Positions 43,684 to 52,791 of a stretch of DNA of 64,000 nucleotides are shown piece after piece. Each line of letters starts with the position of its first letter. The first letter of the stretch is position 1. The position numbers and the translations under genes were made by a program. Below the pieces are notes generated by a model, which was not told where the DNA came from, did not search any database, and worked only from the letters and a program-made list of their open reading frames with translations. This DNA comes from JBAOHV01 sp963714875 (GTDB lineage Bacteria > Actinomycetota > Acidimicrobiia > Acidimicrobiales > Microtrichaceae), in contig CAVQQI010000012.1 in the NCBI GenBank assembly GCA_963714875.1, positions 1 through 64,000 on the forward strand, read 5' to 3'.

Positions 43684-44124
43684 ACGAGAAGCCTTCTCGT
43701 GGCGGGTGATGGCGGTCTCGACCATGGTGTTGAGCGCTGCACCCTTGGGCCATCCCGCGTAGTGGCTCAAGAAGATCACGACCTCGCGCAGGTCGTCCGC
43801 GCTCAGGTCACCCTTGGCGAGCGCCGAGTCGAGCTGGATGCCGAGGACGCCGTCGAGTCCCTCGGCCACCATCAGCCCCACCAGCAGCAGGCGGCGGTCG
43901 CGCAGCGACAGCCCGGGGCGCTCCCAGATGTCGCCGAAGAGGTGTTCGACGGTGTAGCCGAAGAAGTCGCCGGGGCCGTCGGCCACCTCGAAGCTGTACA
44001 CCTCGGCCATGCGCTCGAGTCCACGCTCCCGGCGCTCGGATCGCTCGCTGCTCGTGGCGGACTCGGTTGCATCGCTCATCGGGGCATCGCTCCTGGGGGC
44101 ATCGCTCATCGGGGCATCGCTCAT
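43672..44124 (-). CDS. Carboxymuconolactone decarboxylase (CMD)-like protein with a repeated N-terminus
   Basis: 150 residues as read from ATG 44124. The CMD-like part (about residues 55-145) shows ERPGLSLRDRRLLLVGLMVA, then LDSALAKGDLSADDLREVVI and LSHYAGWPKGAALNTM. The AhpD CxxC is absent, as in PcaC-type members, so decarboxylase or a non-redox role is likelier. The N-terminus is MSDAP MSDAP RSDAP MSDAT, encoded by a 15-bp tandem repeat, each unit but one providing an ATG. The true start may be the last of them, at 44079. Confidence 0.78.
   Translation of the reverse strand: MSDAPMSDAPRSDAPMSDATESATSSERSERRERGLERMAEVYSFEVADGPGDFFGYTVEHLFGDIWERPGLSLRDRRLLLVGLMVAEGLDGVLGIQLDSALAKGDLSADDLREVVIFLSHYAGWPKGAALNTMVETAITRHEKASRSGE
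44069..44124. repeat. 15-bp tandem repeat, 3.7 copies, at the CMD gene 5' end
   Basis: Unit gcatcgctcatcggg at 44069-44083, a variant at 44084-44098, an exact copy at 44099-44113, and 11 further bases. Copy-number change would add or remove five residues and an ATG without shifting the frame. Confidence 0.8.
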
Positions 44125-44354
44125 GGTGCCCCGCCGTGGTCGGTCGGGTGGTCGTTGCACGATAGCGATCCACCCCGGCGAGCAGAACCGTTCGTCGCGC
44201 ACGGACGGCACCGGTGCCGCGCTCGGCCGCCGGTGCCGTGTCGGACAACGTTCGGGCTGTCGCCCACCGGCACATCGAGGGCACCTTCCCACCACTGCGA
44301 AATACTGGAGTTCCGCGTTGCCCTGCAACGCGAAGAACCGGGATTTCGACAACT

Positions 44355-44378
44355 GTGACGCTTGCGCGGAAGCGTCAC
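44355..44378. promoter_or_regulatory. GTGACGCTT/AAGCGTCAC inverted repeat
   Basis: Perfect 9-bp arms with a 6-nt spacer, 57 nt upstream of the lipoprotein -10. The outer GTGACGC arms match those before the Rpf-like gene (7993-8013), hinting at a shared regulator of envelope proteins. Confidence 0.45.
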
Positions 44379-44434
44379 GGAACGCCGGGTTCGTGACGTG
44401 GCGCCGAGGCCAACGTTGTCTGGCGCAGCACGGG

Positions 44435-44440
44435 TACCCT
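44435..44440 (+). promoter_or_regulatory. -10 hexamer of leaderless lipoprotein gene
   Basis: TACCCT, exactly 6 nt, then GTG 44447. Confidence 0.5.
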
Positions 44441-44446
44441 CGACAC

Positions 44447-45382
44447 GTGACACGACGCCGACTGTCCGCTGTGACCGTGGTGCTGGTGGCAGCGATGGCA
44501 CTCACCGCGTGTCAGCCCACGCCGCCGCCACCGGTCGCGAGTCCCGACCCGGTGCGCGCCAGCGTCGTGACGGGCCTGGGTGCATGGTGGGACGTCTATG
44601 ACTGGTCGCCGACCTTCATCCGTTCCCGCAACCCGTCGGCTCGGCCCCCGCTGGGGCTGGCCGACGTGGACCGTTTGGCCGATGCCCGCGTCCAGACGCT
44701 GTTCATCCAGACCGCCACCTACCGCCATCCGGCGGTGATGCTGGACACCTGGCTGCTGCGGCGCATCATCGACCGGGCCCGCGCCAGAGGCATGCGCGTG
44801 GTCGGTTGGTACCTGCCGCAGTACCTGGATGCCAAGTTCGATCTCGACCGCCTGCTCGCGATCGGCAACTTCGGCTTCGACGGGATCGGTGTCGACATCG
44901 AGTCGACCGACAACCCGAACGTCGCGGATCGCACGAACCGTCTGATCGCGCAGACCCGGTTCCTGCGCGGCACCTTCCCGAACACCCCGCTCATCGCCAT
45001 CCCGGTGACCCCGGTGATCTGGGAGGAGCTCAACCGCTCCTGGTGGCCCGACTTCCCGTACCGCGAACTGGCGAGGTACTACGACGCCTGGGCGCCGATG
45101 GCGTACTGGTCGTATCGCAGGAACTCCTTCATCGAGTGGTTCGACTCGTACCGCTACACCTACGAGACGGTGGTCCGACTCCGGCGACTCACCGGGCGTG
45201 CCGACCTGGCGGTGCATCCCATCGGCGGCGAAGGCGCCTACACCGACGAGCTCGAGCTGTTCTGGATGAACCAGGCGATGCACGACTCGAGGTCCATCGG
45301 CGGCAGCATCTACGACGACGCCAGCACGCCCGGGGCGCTGTGGGGTTCGCTCGGTCAGTTCCGCCGCGAGATCGTCAAGTAG
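44447..45382 (+). CDS. Lipoprotein with a glycoside-hydrolase-like TIM-barrel domain
   Basis: 311 residues. Signal peptide (LSAVTVVLVAAMALTAC) with lipobox ALTAC, then a Pro-rich spacer. The rest follows a beta/alpha-barrel rhythm: VQTLFIQTATY, MRVVGWYLPQY, FDGIGVDIESTDN, PLIAIPVTP, DAWAPMAYWSYR. The DIEST and APMAYW segments sit where barrel hydrolases place catalytic Asp/Glu and substrate aromatics, as in GH18-like or DUF4015-like proteins. Surface-anchored; substrate unknown. It overlaps the convergent epimerase gene by 8 nt. Confidence 0.7.
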   Translation: MTRRRLSAVTVVLVAAMALTACQPTPPPPVASPDPVRASVVTGLGAWWDVYDWSPTFIRSRNPSARPPLGLADVDRLADARVQTLFIQTATYRHPAVMLDTWLLRRIIDRARARGMRVVGWYLPQYLDAKFDLDRLLAIGNFGFDGIGVDIESTDNPNVADRTNRLIAQTRFLRGTFPNTPLIAIPVTPVIWEELNRSWWPDFPYRELARYYDAWAPMAYWSYRRNSFIEWFDSYRYTYETVVRLRRLTGRADLAVHPIGGEGAYTDELELFWMNQAMHDSRSIGGSIYDDASTPGALWGSLGQFRREIVK

Positions 45383-46319
45383 CCGCTTGTCGGCACCACG
45401 CCACCATCTCGTCGATGCCGTCTCGCAGCGACGTGCGGGGTGACCACCCGAGCACCTCGTGCGCGAGCGCCGAGGATCCGCCGGTGCGTCGGGCGTCGCC
45501 GGCCGCTGCGGCGAACCGCTCGAGCCGCACCGGTTCGCCGACCGAGGCGCCGACCATGTCGATCAGGTCCGTCATCGTGGCGGTCGACTCGTTCGCGATG
45601 TTCACCGCGGTGCCCGGGGGCGCCTCGTGGAACAGCGCCGCAAGGTTGGCCTCGACCACGTCGTCGACGTAGGTGAAGCTCCGGCTGACCGTCCCGTCGC
45701 CGTAGAGCGGGAACGGTTCGCCCGCGAGTGTCATGTCGATCATGCGTCGCAGTGCCATGTCGGTGCGTTGGCGGGGGCCGTAGACCGTGAAGTAGCGCAG
45801 CGACACGGTCGGCACGTCGAAGTTCGTGGCATACAGCGTGCACATGTGCTCGGCGGCCAGCTTGGTGACGCCGTAGGGGCTGACGGGACGGGGCAGCGCC
45901 AGCTCGGTGGTGGGGTACGTCTCGGCGTCGCCGTAGACCGACGAGCTGGATGCAGCGGCGAACCGTGAGATGCCCGAGCCCTTGGCGGCTTCCAGCAGCC
46001 GCTGCGTCGCGACGATGTTGCGCTCGACGTAGGTCTCGAAACCGTCCGCCCAGGAGTCACGAACGCCCGGCTGCCCGGCCAGGTGCAGCACCGCGTCGAC
46101 CCCGTCGAGCAGCGCCGCAGCATCCGCGGTGACCAGGTCGGCCTCGATCAGCTCGTGGTCGGGATGGTCGGCCACCAGCGCGGCGTTCGCACGCTTGAGC
46201 GACGGCTCGTAGTTGTCGGTGAAGCAGTCGACGCCGCGCACCCGGTGACCGTCGTCGAGCAGGCGCTCGACCGTGTGGCTGCCGATGAAGCCGGCGGAGC
46301 CGGTGACGAGGATGTGCAC
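45375..46319 (-). CDS. NAD-dependent sugar-nucleotide epimerase/dehydratase
   Basis: 314-residue extended SDR. VTGSAGFIGSHTVERLLDDG (NAD), LHLAGQPGVRDSWADGFETY, the SSSVYGD catalytic Ser/Thr region, YGVTKLAAEH (YxxxK) and LRYFTVYGPRQR. These are typical of UDP-glucuronate or UDP-glucose 4-epimerases. It would supply an activated sugar for surface glycans such as those of the 54-64 kb region. GTG 46319 lies 6 nt after TAGACA and next to AAGGG. Confidence 0.88.
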   Translation of the reverse strand: MHILVTGSAGFIGSHTVERLLDDGHRVRGVDCFTDNYEPSLKRANAALVADHPDHELIEADLVTADAAALLDGVDAVLHLAGQPGVRDSWADGFETYVERNIVATQRLLEAAKGSGISRFAAASSSSVYGDAETYPTTELALPRPVSPYGVTKLAAEHMCTLYATNFDVPTVSLRYFTVYGPRQRTDMALRRMIDMTLAGEPFPLYGDGTVSRSFTYVDDVVEANLAALFHEAPPGTAVNIANESTATMTDLIDMVGASVGEPVRLERFAAAAGDARRTGGSSALAHEVLGWSPRTSLRDGIDEMVAWCRQAAT

Positions 46320-46354
46320 CCTTCGTGTCTATCGGGACTCGGAGCGTTTCGTGC

Positions 46355-49300
46355 TCACTTGGCCACGAAGTACTTGGCGCGCGGGTGGTGGCAGATGAGC
46401 GCAGAGGTGGTCTGCTCCGGCTGGTACTGGAACCCGGTGTCCTCGTCGCACTCGATGCCGAGGCGCTCGGCTCCGAGCAGCTGCGCCACCAGCTGGTTGT
46501 CCTCCAGGTCCGGACACGCCGGGTAGCCGAACGAGTAGCGGCCGCCCCGGTACTTCTGGCGGAACAGCCCGTGCAGCGCCGCACGTGTCGGCGAGCCGGT
46601 GATGGGCTCGGGGTCCTCGTCGACGAAGCCCCACTCGCTGCGGATCCGGTGGTGCCAGTACTCGGCGAGCGACTCGGCCATCTCCACTCCCAGACCGTGC
46701 AGCAGCAGGTACTCCTGGTACTTGTTCGCAGCGAACAGCTCGGCGGCGCGCTCCGAGACCGCTGCGCCCATGGTCACGATGTGGAACGCGGCGTAGTCGG
46801 CCTCGCCGGACGCGACCGGGCGGAAGAAGTCGGCGATGCACAGGAACGGCTCGGCCTGTTGGCGGGGGAACGAGAAGCGGGCCAGCTCGGTGGAGCGGGA
46901 CTCGTCGGTCCACAGCACCAGGTCGTCGCCGTCGCCGTTGGCACAGAAGTAGCCGTACACGACCTGGGGGATGAGCAGTCCCTCGGACTTGGCCGACGCC
47001 AGCTGCTCGCGGAGGATCGGGCGGATCCTGTCCTTGAACTGCTCGTCGTCCTCCTTGGTGCCATCCGCGAGCGTCTCGGGCCGGAACTGCCACTGGTTGC
47101 GGAACAGCGCAGTCTCGTTGACGAACCCGGCGATCTCGTCGATGGAGATGCCCTTGACGATCTTCGTGCCCAGGAACGGCGGGACGAACACCTGGTTGTC
47201 CGCGGCCACGTCGGGTGAGCGTTCGGGGACGTCGACCGCCGGCGTGTCCTCATCACCGGAGCGATGGCGGTGCAGTTCGCGTTCGGAGGGCACCGTGCCG
47301 TCGTCGACGTCGAGACCACCCAGTCGGATCTCACCGAGGCGGTCCATGACCCGCAGACCTTCGAAGGCGTCCTTGCCGTAGAACAGGCGGCCCTCGTAGA
47401 CCTCGCGCAGGTCCCGCTCGACGTAGGTGCGCGTCAGCGCGGCCCCGCCCAGCAGCACCGGGATCGATGACAGACCCCGCTGGTTCAGCTCCTCGAGGTT
47501 GTCGCGCATGATCAGCGTCGACTTCACCAGCAGCCCCGACATGCCGATCGCGTCGGCACGCACCTCTTCGGCCTTCTCGATCATCTCGTTGATCGAGATC
47601 TTGATGCCCAGGTTGTGCACCTCGTAGCCGTTGTTGGTCAGGATGATGTCGACCAGGTTCTTGCCGATGTCGTGCACGTCGCCCTTGACCGTGGCCAGCA
47701 CGATCCGGCCCTTGCCGGTCTCGCCCTCGACCCGGTCCATCATCGGTTCCAGGTGCGCGACGGCCATCTTCATGGTCTCGGCGGACTGCAGGACGAAGGG
47801 CAGCTGCATCTCGCCGCTCGCGAACAGCTGGCCGACGACCTTCATGCCGGCGAGCAGGATGTCGTTGATGATCGCCAGCGGGGTGTGGCCGGCGGCGAGG
47901 GCCTCGTCGAGCTCCTCGATCAGCCCGTCGCGATCGCCGTCGATGATGCGCTGGCTCAGGCGCTGGTCGACAGGCCAGTCGCTGCGGTCCTCGGCCTCGA
48001 CCTCGGCCACCTGGACGTCCGCGAAGATCTCCAGCAGCTTGTGCAGCGGGTCGTAGCTCTCGTCGCCCTCGGACAGTGCGCCGGCTGTTCCACGACGGTC
48101 CCAGATCAGGTCCTCGCAGACCGCACGCTGCTGTTCGGGGATGCGGTTGAGCGGCAGGATCTTGGCCGCATGGACGATGGCGGAGTCGAGGCCTGCCTTG
48201 ACGCACTCGGCGAGGAACACGCTGTTGAGGACGTGTCGCGCCGCGGGCTTCAGCCCGAAGCTGACGTTGGACAGCCCCAGCGTCGTGGTCACCCCCGGGA
48301 GCTCGCTCTTGATGCGCCCGATGGCCTCGATCGTCGCGATCGCGTCACGGCGGAGGTCGTCGTCGCCGGTGGACAGGGGGAAGGTGAGCGCGTCGAAGAT
48401 CAGGTCCTCGGCCTCGAGCCCGTAGCGCTCGATCGCCAGGTCGTGGATGCGGTGGGCGACCCGCATCTTCCATTCGACGTCGCGGGCCTGGCCCTCCTCG
48501 TCGATGAGCAGCACGATGACCGCGGCGCCGTACTCCTTGGCCAGGCGGAACACCCGGTCCATGCGGGATCCCTCGGCCTCGCCGTCCTCGAGGTTGGCCG
48601 AGTTCAGGATCGCCCTGCCGCCGAGCCAGCGCAGGCCGGCCTCCAGCACCTCGGGCTCGGTCGAGTCGAGCACCAGCGGCACCGACGACTGGGTGGCGAA
48701 GCGCTGGGCGATCTCGTCCATGTCGGCGGTGCCGTCGCGGCCCACGTAGTCGACGCACACGTCGATGATGTGGGAGCCCTCCTTGACCTGTTCCTTGGCC
48801 ATGGCGACGCACGTGTCCCAGTCGGCGTCCAGCATCGCCTCCCGGAACTTCTTCGACCCGTTGGCGTTGGTGCGCTCGCCGATCATCAGCAGGTTCGACG
48901 ACGCCCCGCCGTCGGCGTCACCGCCGAGCAGGACCGGTGAGTAGATGGACGCGACCCCGTGTTCGAAGTGCGGCGTGCGTTGCGCAGGCTCCAGCTCGGC
49001 GACCGCGTCGGCGAGCTGGCGGATGTACTCCGGCGTGGTGCCACAGCAGCCGCCGACGACGTTGACCCCGAACTCGGTGATGAAGCGCCGGTGGAAGTCG
49101 ACGAACTGCTCGGCGGACAGGTCGTAGTGCATGTGGCCGTCGACCACCGACGGCAGTCCGGCGTTGGGCAGTACCGAGATGGGGACCCGTGAGTGCGCCG
49201 ACAGGTGGCGGACGTGCTCGCTCATCTCCTCGGGGCCGGTGGCGCAGTTGATCCCGATGACATCGGGACGCATGGCATCGAGGGCCACCAGTGCGGCGCC

Positions 49301-49921
49301 GATCTCGGTGCCGGGCAGCATCCGACCGGTCAGCTCGATGGTCACCTGGGTCTGGATGGGGACCTCTCGGCCCACCTCACGCATGGCGTCGCGGCAACCG
49401 TTCATGCCGGCCTTGATGCCCAGCAGATCGAACTGGGTCTCCAACAACAGCAGGTCGACCCCGCCGCGCAGCAGCCCCCGCGACTGCTCGGCCACCTGGT
49501 CGCGCAGCTCGGCGTAGCCGACGTGCCCGAGCGAGGCGAAACGGGTGCCCGGACCGATCGACCCGGCGACGAACCGGGGCCGGTCGGGCGTGGAGAACTC
49601 GTCGGCCACCTGCCGCGCGATGCGGGCCGACATCTCGTTGAGCTCCTCGGTGCGCTCACCCAGCCCGTACTCGGCGAGTGTGGCGCGCATGCCGCCGAAG
49701 CTGTTGGTCTCGACCACGTCGGCGCCCGCCTCGAGGTACTCGCGGTGCATGGTGGCGATCAGATCCGGGCGGGTCTCGTTGAGGATCTCGGGGCATCCCT
49801 CCAGCTCCGGGGTGCCGTAGTCCTCCATCGAGAGGTCCTGCTCCTGCAGCCAGGTTCCCGACGCGCCGTCGAACACGACGACCCGGTCACGCACGGCATC
49901 GAGGTAGGGGAAATCAGCCAT
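46355..49921 (-). CDS. metH: Cobalamin-dependent methionine synthase
   Basis: 1188 residues, full length with all four modules. Homocysteine domain (about 1-320) with zinc Cys in GINCATG and VVGGCCGTTPEYI. Pterin domain (about 340-610) with MIGERTNANGSKKFREAML. B12 cap and binding (about 650-880) with GDVHDIGKNLVDIILTNNGY, whose His is the lower cobalt ligand. SAM-dependent activation domain (about 900-1188) with YSFGYPACPDLEDN. It methylates homocysteine using methyl-THF. TAGCCT (49931-49936, minus strand) lies 9 nt before ATG 49921. Divergent from a B12 adenosyltransferase. Confidence 0.95.
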   Translation of the reverse strand: MADFPYLDAVRDRVVVFDGASGTWLQEQDLSMEDYGTPELEGCPEILNETRPDLIATMHREYLEAGADVVETNSFGGMRATLAEYGLGERTEELNEMSARIARQVADEFSTPDRPRFVAGSIGPGTRFASLGHVGYAELRDQVAEQSRGLLRGGVDLLLLETQFDLLGIKAGMNGCRDAMREVGREVPIQTQVTIELTGRMLPGTEIGAALVALDAMRPDVIGINCATGPEEMSEHVRHLSAHSRVPISVLPNAGLPSVVDGHMHYDLSAEQFVDFHRRFITEFGVNVVGGCCGTTPEYIRQLADAVAELEPAQRTPHFEHGVASIYSPVLLGGDADGGASSNLLMIGERTNANGSKKFREAMLDADWDTCVAMAKEQVKEGSHIIDVCVDYVGRDGTADMDEIAQRFATQSSVPLVLDSTEPEVLEAGLRWLGGRAILNSANLEDGEAEGSRMDRVFRLAKEYGAAVIVLLIDEEGQARDVEWKMRVAHRIHDLAIERYGLEAEDLIFDALTFPLSTGDDDLRRDAIATIEAIGRIKSELPGVTTTLGLSNVSFGLKPAARHVLNSVFLAECVKAGLDSAIVHAAKILPLNRIPEQQRAVCEDLIWDRRGTAGALSEGDESYDPLHKLLEIFADVQVAEVEAEDRSDWPVDQRLSQRIIDGDRDGLIEELDEALAAGHTPLAIINDILLAGMKVVGQLFASGEMQLPFVLQSAETMKMAVAHLEPMMDRVEGETGKGRIVLATVKGDVHDIGKNLVDIILTNNGYEVHNLGIKISINEMIEKAEEVRADAIGMSGLLVKSTLIMRDNLEELNQRGLSSIPVLLGGAALTRTYVERDLREVYEGRLFYGKDAFEGLRVMDRLGEIRLGGLDVDDGTVPSERELHRHRSGDEDTPAVDVPERSPDVAADNQVFVPPFLGTKIVKGISIDEIAGFVNETALFRNQWQFRPETLADGTKEDDEQFKDRIRPILREQLASAKSEGLLIPQVVYGYFCANGDGDDLVLWTDESRSTELARFSFPRQQAEPFLCIADFFRPVASGEADYAAFHIVTMGAAVSERAAELFAANKYQEYLLLHGLGVEMAESLAEYWHHRIRSEWGFVDEDPEPITGSPTRAALHGLFRQKYRGGRYSFGYPACPDLEDNQLVAQLLGAERLGIECDEDTGFQYQPEQTTSALICHHPRAKYFVAK

Positions 49922-49930
49922 AGCGGCCCG

Positions 49931-49936
49931 AGGCTA
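49931..49936 (-). promoter_or_regulatory. -10 hexamer upstream of metH
   Basis: TAGCCT on the minus strand, 9 nt before the ATG. It would give a leader of about 2 nt and leaves no room for a cobalamin riboswitch. Confidence 0.4.
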
Positions 49937-50068
49937 CCGGGGGCGGTGTGCCCCCACGCCAACGGGCATGCGGTGGCGCCCACCGTGCGGGCCGGGGCCG
50001 TACACTCGCCGACCAGACGAAGGACCGGGCCGCACGAGGGCCGCACCAGACCCGAGGTTCACCGCCGG

Positions 50069-50605
50069 ATGAAGATCTACACGCGCAAGGGCGACGACGG
50101 CACGACCGGTCTGCTCTACGGGGGCAGGGTGCGCAAGGACGATCCCGCCCCCGCGGCCTACGGCGACGTCGATGAGGCGCAGGCCGCCATCGGCGTGGCC
50201 AGGGCGCACATCGACCGGGGCGGAGAGCTGGACGGGGTGCTCGTCGGACTCGAGCGGGATCTCTGGGTCCTGATGGCGGATCTGGCAACCGACGAGGACA
50301 ACCGCTCCAAGCTGACCCCCGAGGTGTCACTGGTGACCCAGTCGATGGTCGACCGGGTGGAGGCGACGATCGACGACTACAGCGAGCGGACGGAACTGCC
50401 GACCGAGTTCGTCGTGCCCGGCGAGGAGCGCGTCTCGGCGTTCCTGGATCTGGCGAGGACGGTCGTGCGGCGCTCGGAGCGCTCCGCGCTGGCAGCCGTG
50501 GTCGACGGTTCGCTGGTCGTCGCCTACCTGAACCGGCTGTCCGACCTGCTGTGGACGCTCGCACGCTGGCAGGAGGGCACATCGCTCACCGCCCGCGCCG
50601 ACTGA
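50069..50605 (+). CDS. ATP:cob(I)alamin adenosyltransferase, PduO type
   Basis: 178 residues. N-terminal MKIYTRKGDDGTTGLLYGGR (ATP loop), AYGDVDEAQAAIGVARAH, and the C-terminal FLDLARTVVRRSERSALAAV with the Arg/Glu ATP ligands, then YLNRLSDLLWTLARW. It makes adenosylcobalamin for isomerase-type enzymes. TACACT at 50001-50006 is a likely -10 with a leader of about 57 nt. Divergent from metH, the main B12 user in this window. Confidence 0.93.
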   Translation: MKIYTRKGDDGTTGLLYGGRVRKDDPAPAAYGDVDEAQAAIGVARAHIDRGGELDGVLVGLERDLWVLMADLATDEDNRSKLTPEVSLVTQSMVDRVEATIDDYSERTELPTEFVVPGEERVSAFLDLARTVVRRSERSALAAVVDGSLVVAYLNRLSDLLWTLARWQEGTSLTARAD

Positions 50606-50710
50606 ACGTCGTCCACCGGCTGACCGTCCGAACGACCCACCGAACCACCGAACGCCACGACCCACCGAACCCTGGGCAGCAGTCCGCCGCCCGAACCGAG
50701 GAGCACTGCC

Positions 50711-52250
50711 ATGAGTGAGCTGCTGTCCGTCAAGATCGCCAAGGCAGCGCCAGCGGGCGCCACAGCTGTGGCCGAGGCGGCGTACTCCGATCGCCTGACG
50801 AAGGTCCCGGGCGTACGCAAGGCAGCGCTGGAGCGGTCCGGGTTCGGCGGCGGAGTCGGCGAGACCCTGGTGCTGAACGACGGCGAGCGCGTCCGCGTGC
50901 TGATGGGTCTCGGACCTGTGGCACAGGTCGGCGCCGTCCGAGCTCCGCACTGCAGCCGCGGTGTTCGCCCGAGCGGTCGGCAAGCACCGTCGAGTCGCGG
51001 TCGAGTATCCCGACCAGCTCGACCTGGAGGTCGGTGCCGGCGTGCGAGCGGTCACCGAGGGCCTGATCCTGGGCGCGTACCGCTTCGAGACGCACAAGAG
51101 CTCGACCAGTCCTGGGCTGTCCGCAGCGACCATCGCCGTCGGTGATGCGGTGCGCTCGGTTCGATCGGCTGCGGCGCGCGGGCGTGCCGCAGCCGAAGCG
51201 GTGTGTTTCGCCAGGGACCTGGTCAACGAGCCAGGTGGTTCGCTGACCCCGGCGGTGTTCGCCCAGCGGGCAGCGGATCGGGCCGAGGAAGCCGGCTTGA
51301 CCGCGGAGATCATGGACCACGACGACATCGTCGCTGCGGGTCTGGGCGGGTTGCTGGCGGTCAACCAGGGCTCGGTCGAGCCCGCACGGTTGCTGAAGCT
51401 GACCTATGAACCCGTCGTCGCGGACGACGAGCTGGTCGACGGTGGTCTGGCCGAGGCCGACGCGGTCGACACCGTTGCGCTGGTCGGCAAGGGCATCACC
51501 TTCGACTCCGGCGGGCTGTCGATCAAGCCTGCCGATTCGATGATGGACATGAAGTGCGACATGGGTGGCGCCGCCGCCGTGGTGGCGGCCATGTGTGCCC
51601 TCCCGGCGCTCGACGTCGCAGTGAAGGTCGTGTCGTTCACCCCCATGACCGACAACATGACCGGCGGAGCGGCCCAGCGCCCCGGCGACATCTACACCGC
51701 ACGCAACGGCACCACCGTCGAGGTGCTCAACACCGATGCAGAGGGCCGATTGGTGCTGGCCGACGCGCTGAGCCTGGCAGCCGACGAGGAGCCCGATGCG
51801 ATCATCGACCTGGCCACGCTGACCGGCGCGTGCATGGTGGCGCTCGGCAACAAGATCGCCGGGCTCATGGGCAACGACCCCGACTTCTGTGGCATCGTCG
51901 AGGACGCCGCAGAGGTTGCCGGCGAACGTGTCTGGCAGCTCCCGTTGCCGGCGGACTACCGCAAGAGCCTGGACTCGTCGGTGGCAGATCTGAAGAACAT
52001 CGGGGCCGGCCGCTACGGCGGTGCGCTCACCGCCGGGTTGTTCCTGAAGGAGTTCGTCGACGACGACACGCCGTGGGTGCACCTGGACATCGCAGGGCCG
52101 GCCTTCCTGTCGGAGGCCGACGGCGAGTCGCCCAAGGGTGCGACCGGGTTCGGAGTTCGCACGCTGCTGACCTTGCTCGAGACCTGGGGCGAGGAGATGG
52201 AGCTGCTCGCCGAGCTGGACGAGCTCGAAGAGGAGCTCGGGCTGTCCTGA
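50711..52250 (+). CDS. pepA: Leucyl aminopeptidase (M17), frame broken once
   Basis: About 512 residues when corrected. The N-terminal domain (MSELLSVKIAKAAPAGATAV to VLMGLGPVAQVGAV) and the rest (LRTAAAVFARAVGKHRRVAV onward) are in different frames; removing one base near 50937-50940 joins them. The catalytic domain has two-metal ligands in GKGITFDSGGLSIKPADSMM, MDMKCDMGGAAAV and NTDAEGRLVLADAL, plus the family block ATLTGACMVALG. It removes N-terminal residues from peptides. GAGGAG lies 8 nt before ATG 50711, preceded by a low-complexity stretch with CGACCCACCGAACC repeated. Confidence 0.9.
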
Positions 52251-52337
52251 GCAGCCCGATATCGCTCGCCCGGAGACCCAGGCGCTGCTTGCGGCAGCCA
52301 CGGTCCCGGCGTCGTGGGCAGGTCGGGGGAGATCTCG

Positions 52338-52353
52338 CGACCGTGCACGGTCG
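52338..52353. repeat. 16-bp perfect palindrome between pepA and cutA
   Basis: CGACCGTGCACGGTCG lies in the 145-nt convergent gap. A CCGGA/TCCGG hairpin follows within 10 nt. Together they may end both transcripts, though neither has a U tail. Confidence 0.4.
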
Positions 52354-52395
52354 GTCCTTCCGGAGCGAATCCGGCGAGGTCGAGCTCCGGCTGGT

Positions 52396-52716
52396 TCAGG
52401 GAGCGGCGGTCTCGGCCTCGACCCAGGTCCTGAACTCCTCGGTGGTCCTCACCTTGTTCCAGGTGATCGCAGGGAGCTCATAGGTGTGGATCTCCCGGAA
52501 GGTTGCGACCACGTCCTCGGCCCGCTCCTTCGTGGTGACGGCGACGACGTGCCACTCGGTGTCGGTGATCGTCTCGCTGTTCCAGACGAAGTGGGAGCGT
52601 TCCGGGCCTCGGACGTGGACGCAGGCGGCCTGCCGGCGGTCGGCCAGCACGGCGCAGAGGGCGGCGGCTGCCTGCTCGTCGTTGGTTCGGGTGTGGACCT
52701 CGATGATCTTCGCCAT
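52396..52716 (-). CDS. cutA: Divalent-cation tolerance protein CutA
   Basis: 106 residues. TRTNDEQAAAALCAVLADRR, ACVHVRGPERSHFVWNSETI, EWHVVAVTTKERAEDVVATF and the end IHTYELPAITWNKVR match the trimeric CutA1 family. Linked to metal tolerance in E. coli, though its general role is unclear. GATAAT (52722-52727, minus strand) lies 5 nt before ATG 52716, so the mRNA is probably leaderless. Confidence 0.9.
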   Translation of the reverse strand: MAKIIEVHTRTNDEQAAAALCAVLADRRQAACVHVRGPERSHFVWNSETITDTEWHVVAVTTKERAEDVVATFREIHTYELPAITWNKVRTTEEFRTWVEAETAAP

Positions 52717-52721
52717 GCGCC

Positions 52722-52727
52722 ATTATC
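52722..52727 (-). promoter_or_regulatory. -10 hexamer of leaderless cutA
   Basis: GATAAT on the minus strand, 5 nt before the cutA ATG; near the canonical TATAAT. Confidence 0.5.
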
Positions 52728-52791
52728 CGACGGACGGGTCCCCGTTGGAGCGCAGCGACCGCGGCGTCGGTCAACTGCCGCGGGCGTGGTC

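Larger units (their letters stand above)
44125..44446. other. Divergent intergenic region with inverted repeats
   Basis: 322 nt without a supported gene, between the divergent CMD and lipoprotein genes. It holds a GCGTTG/CAACGC repeat, the GTGACGCTT/AAGCGTCAC repeat at 44355-44378, and the -10 TACCCT at 44435-44440. The rest has no clear feature. Confidence 0.5.

Noticed and set aside
44069..44124. CRISPR-like array
   Set aside because: Repeats are 15 bp, tandem without spacers, and in frame within a coding start.
49922..50068. Cobalamin riboswitch between metH and the adenosyltransferase gene
   Set aside because: I looked for a B12-box-like element; the 147-nt gap is short and lacks one, and the metH -10 leaves almost no leader.
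50606..50710. Repeat-rich spacer before pepA
   Set aside because: CGACCCACCGAACC occurs twice in a low-complexity stretch; no further structure to suggest a functional element.
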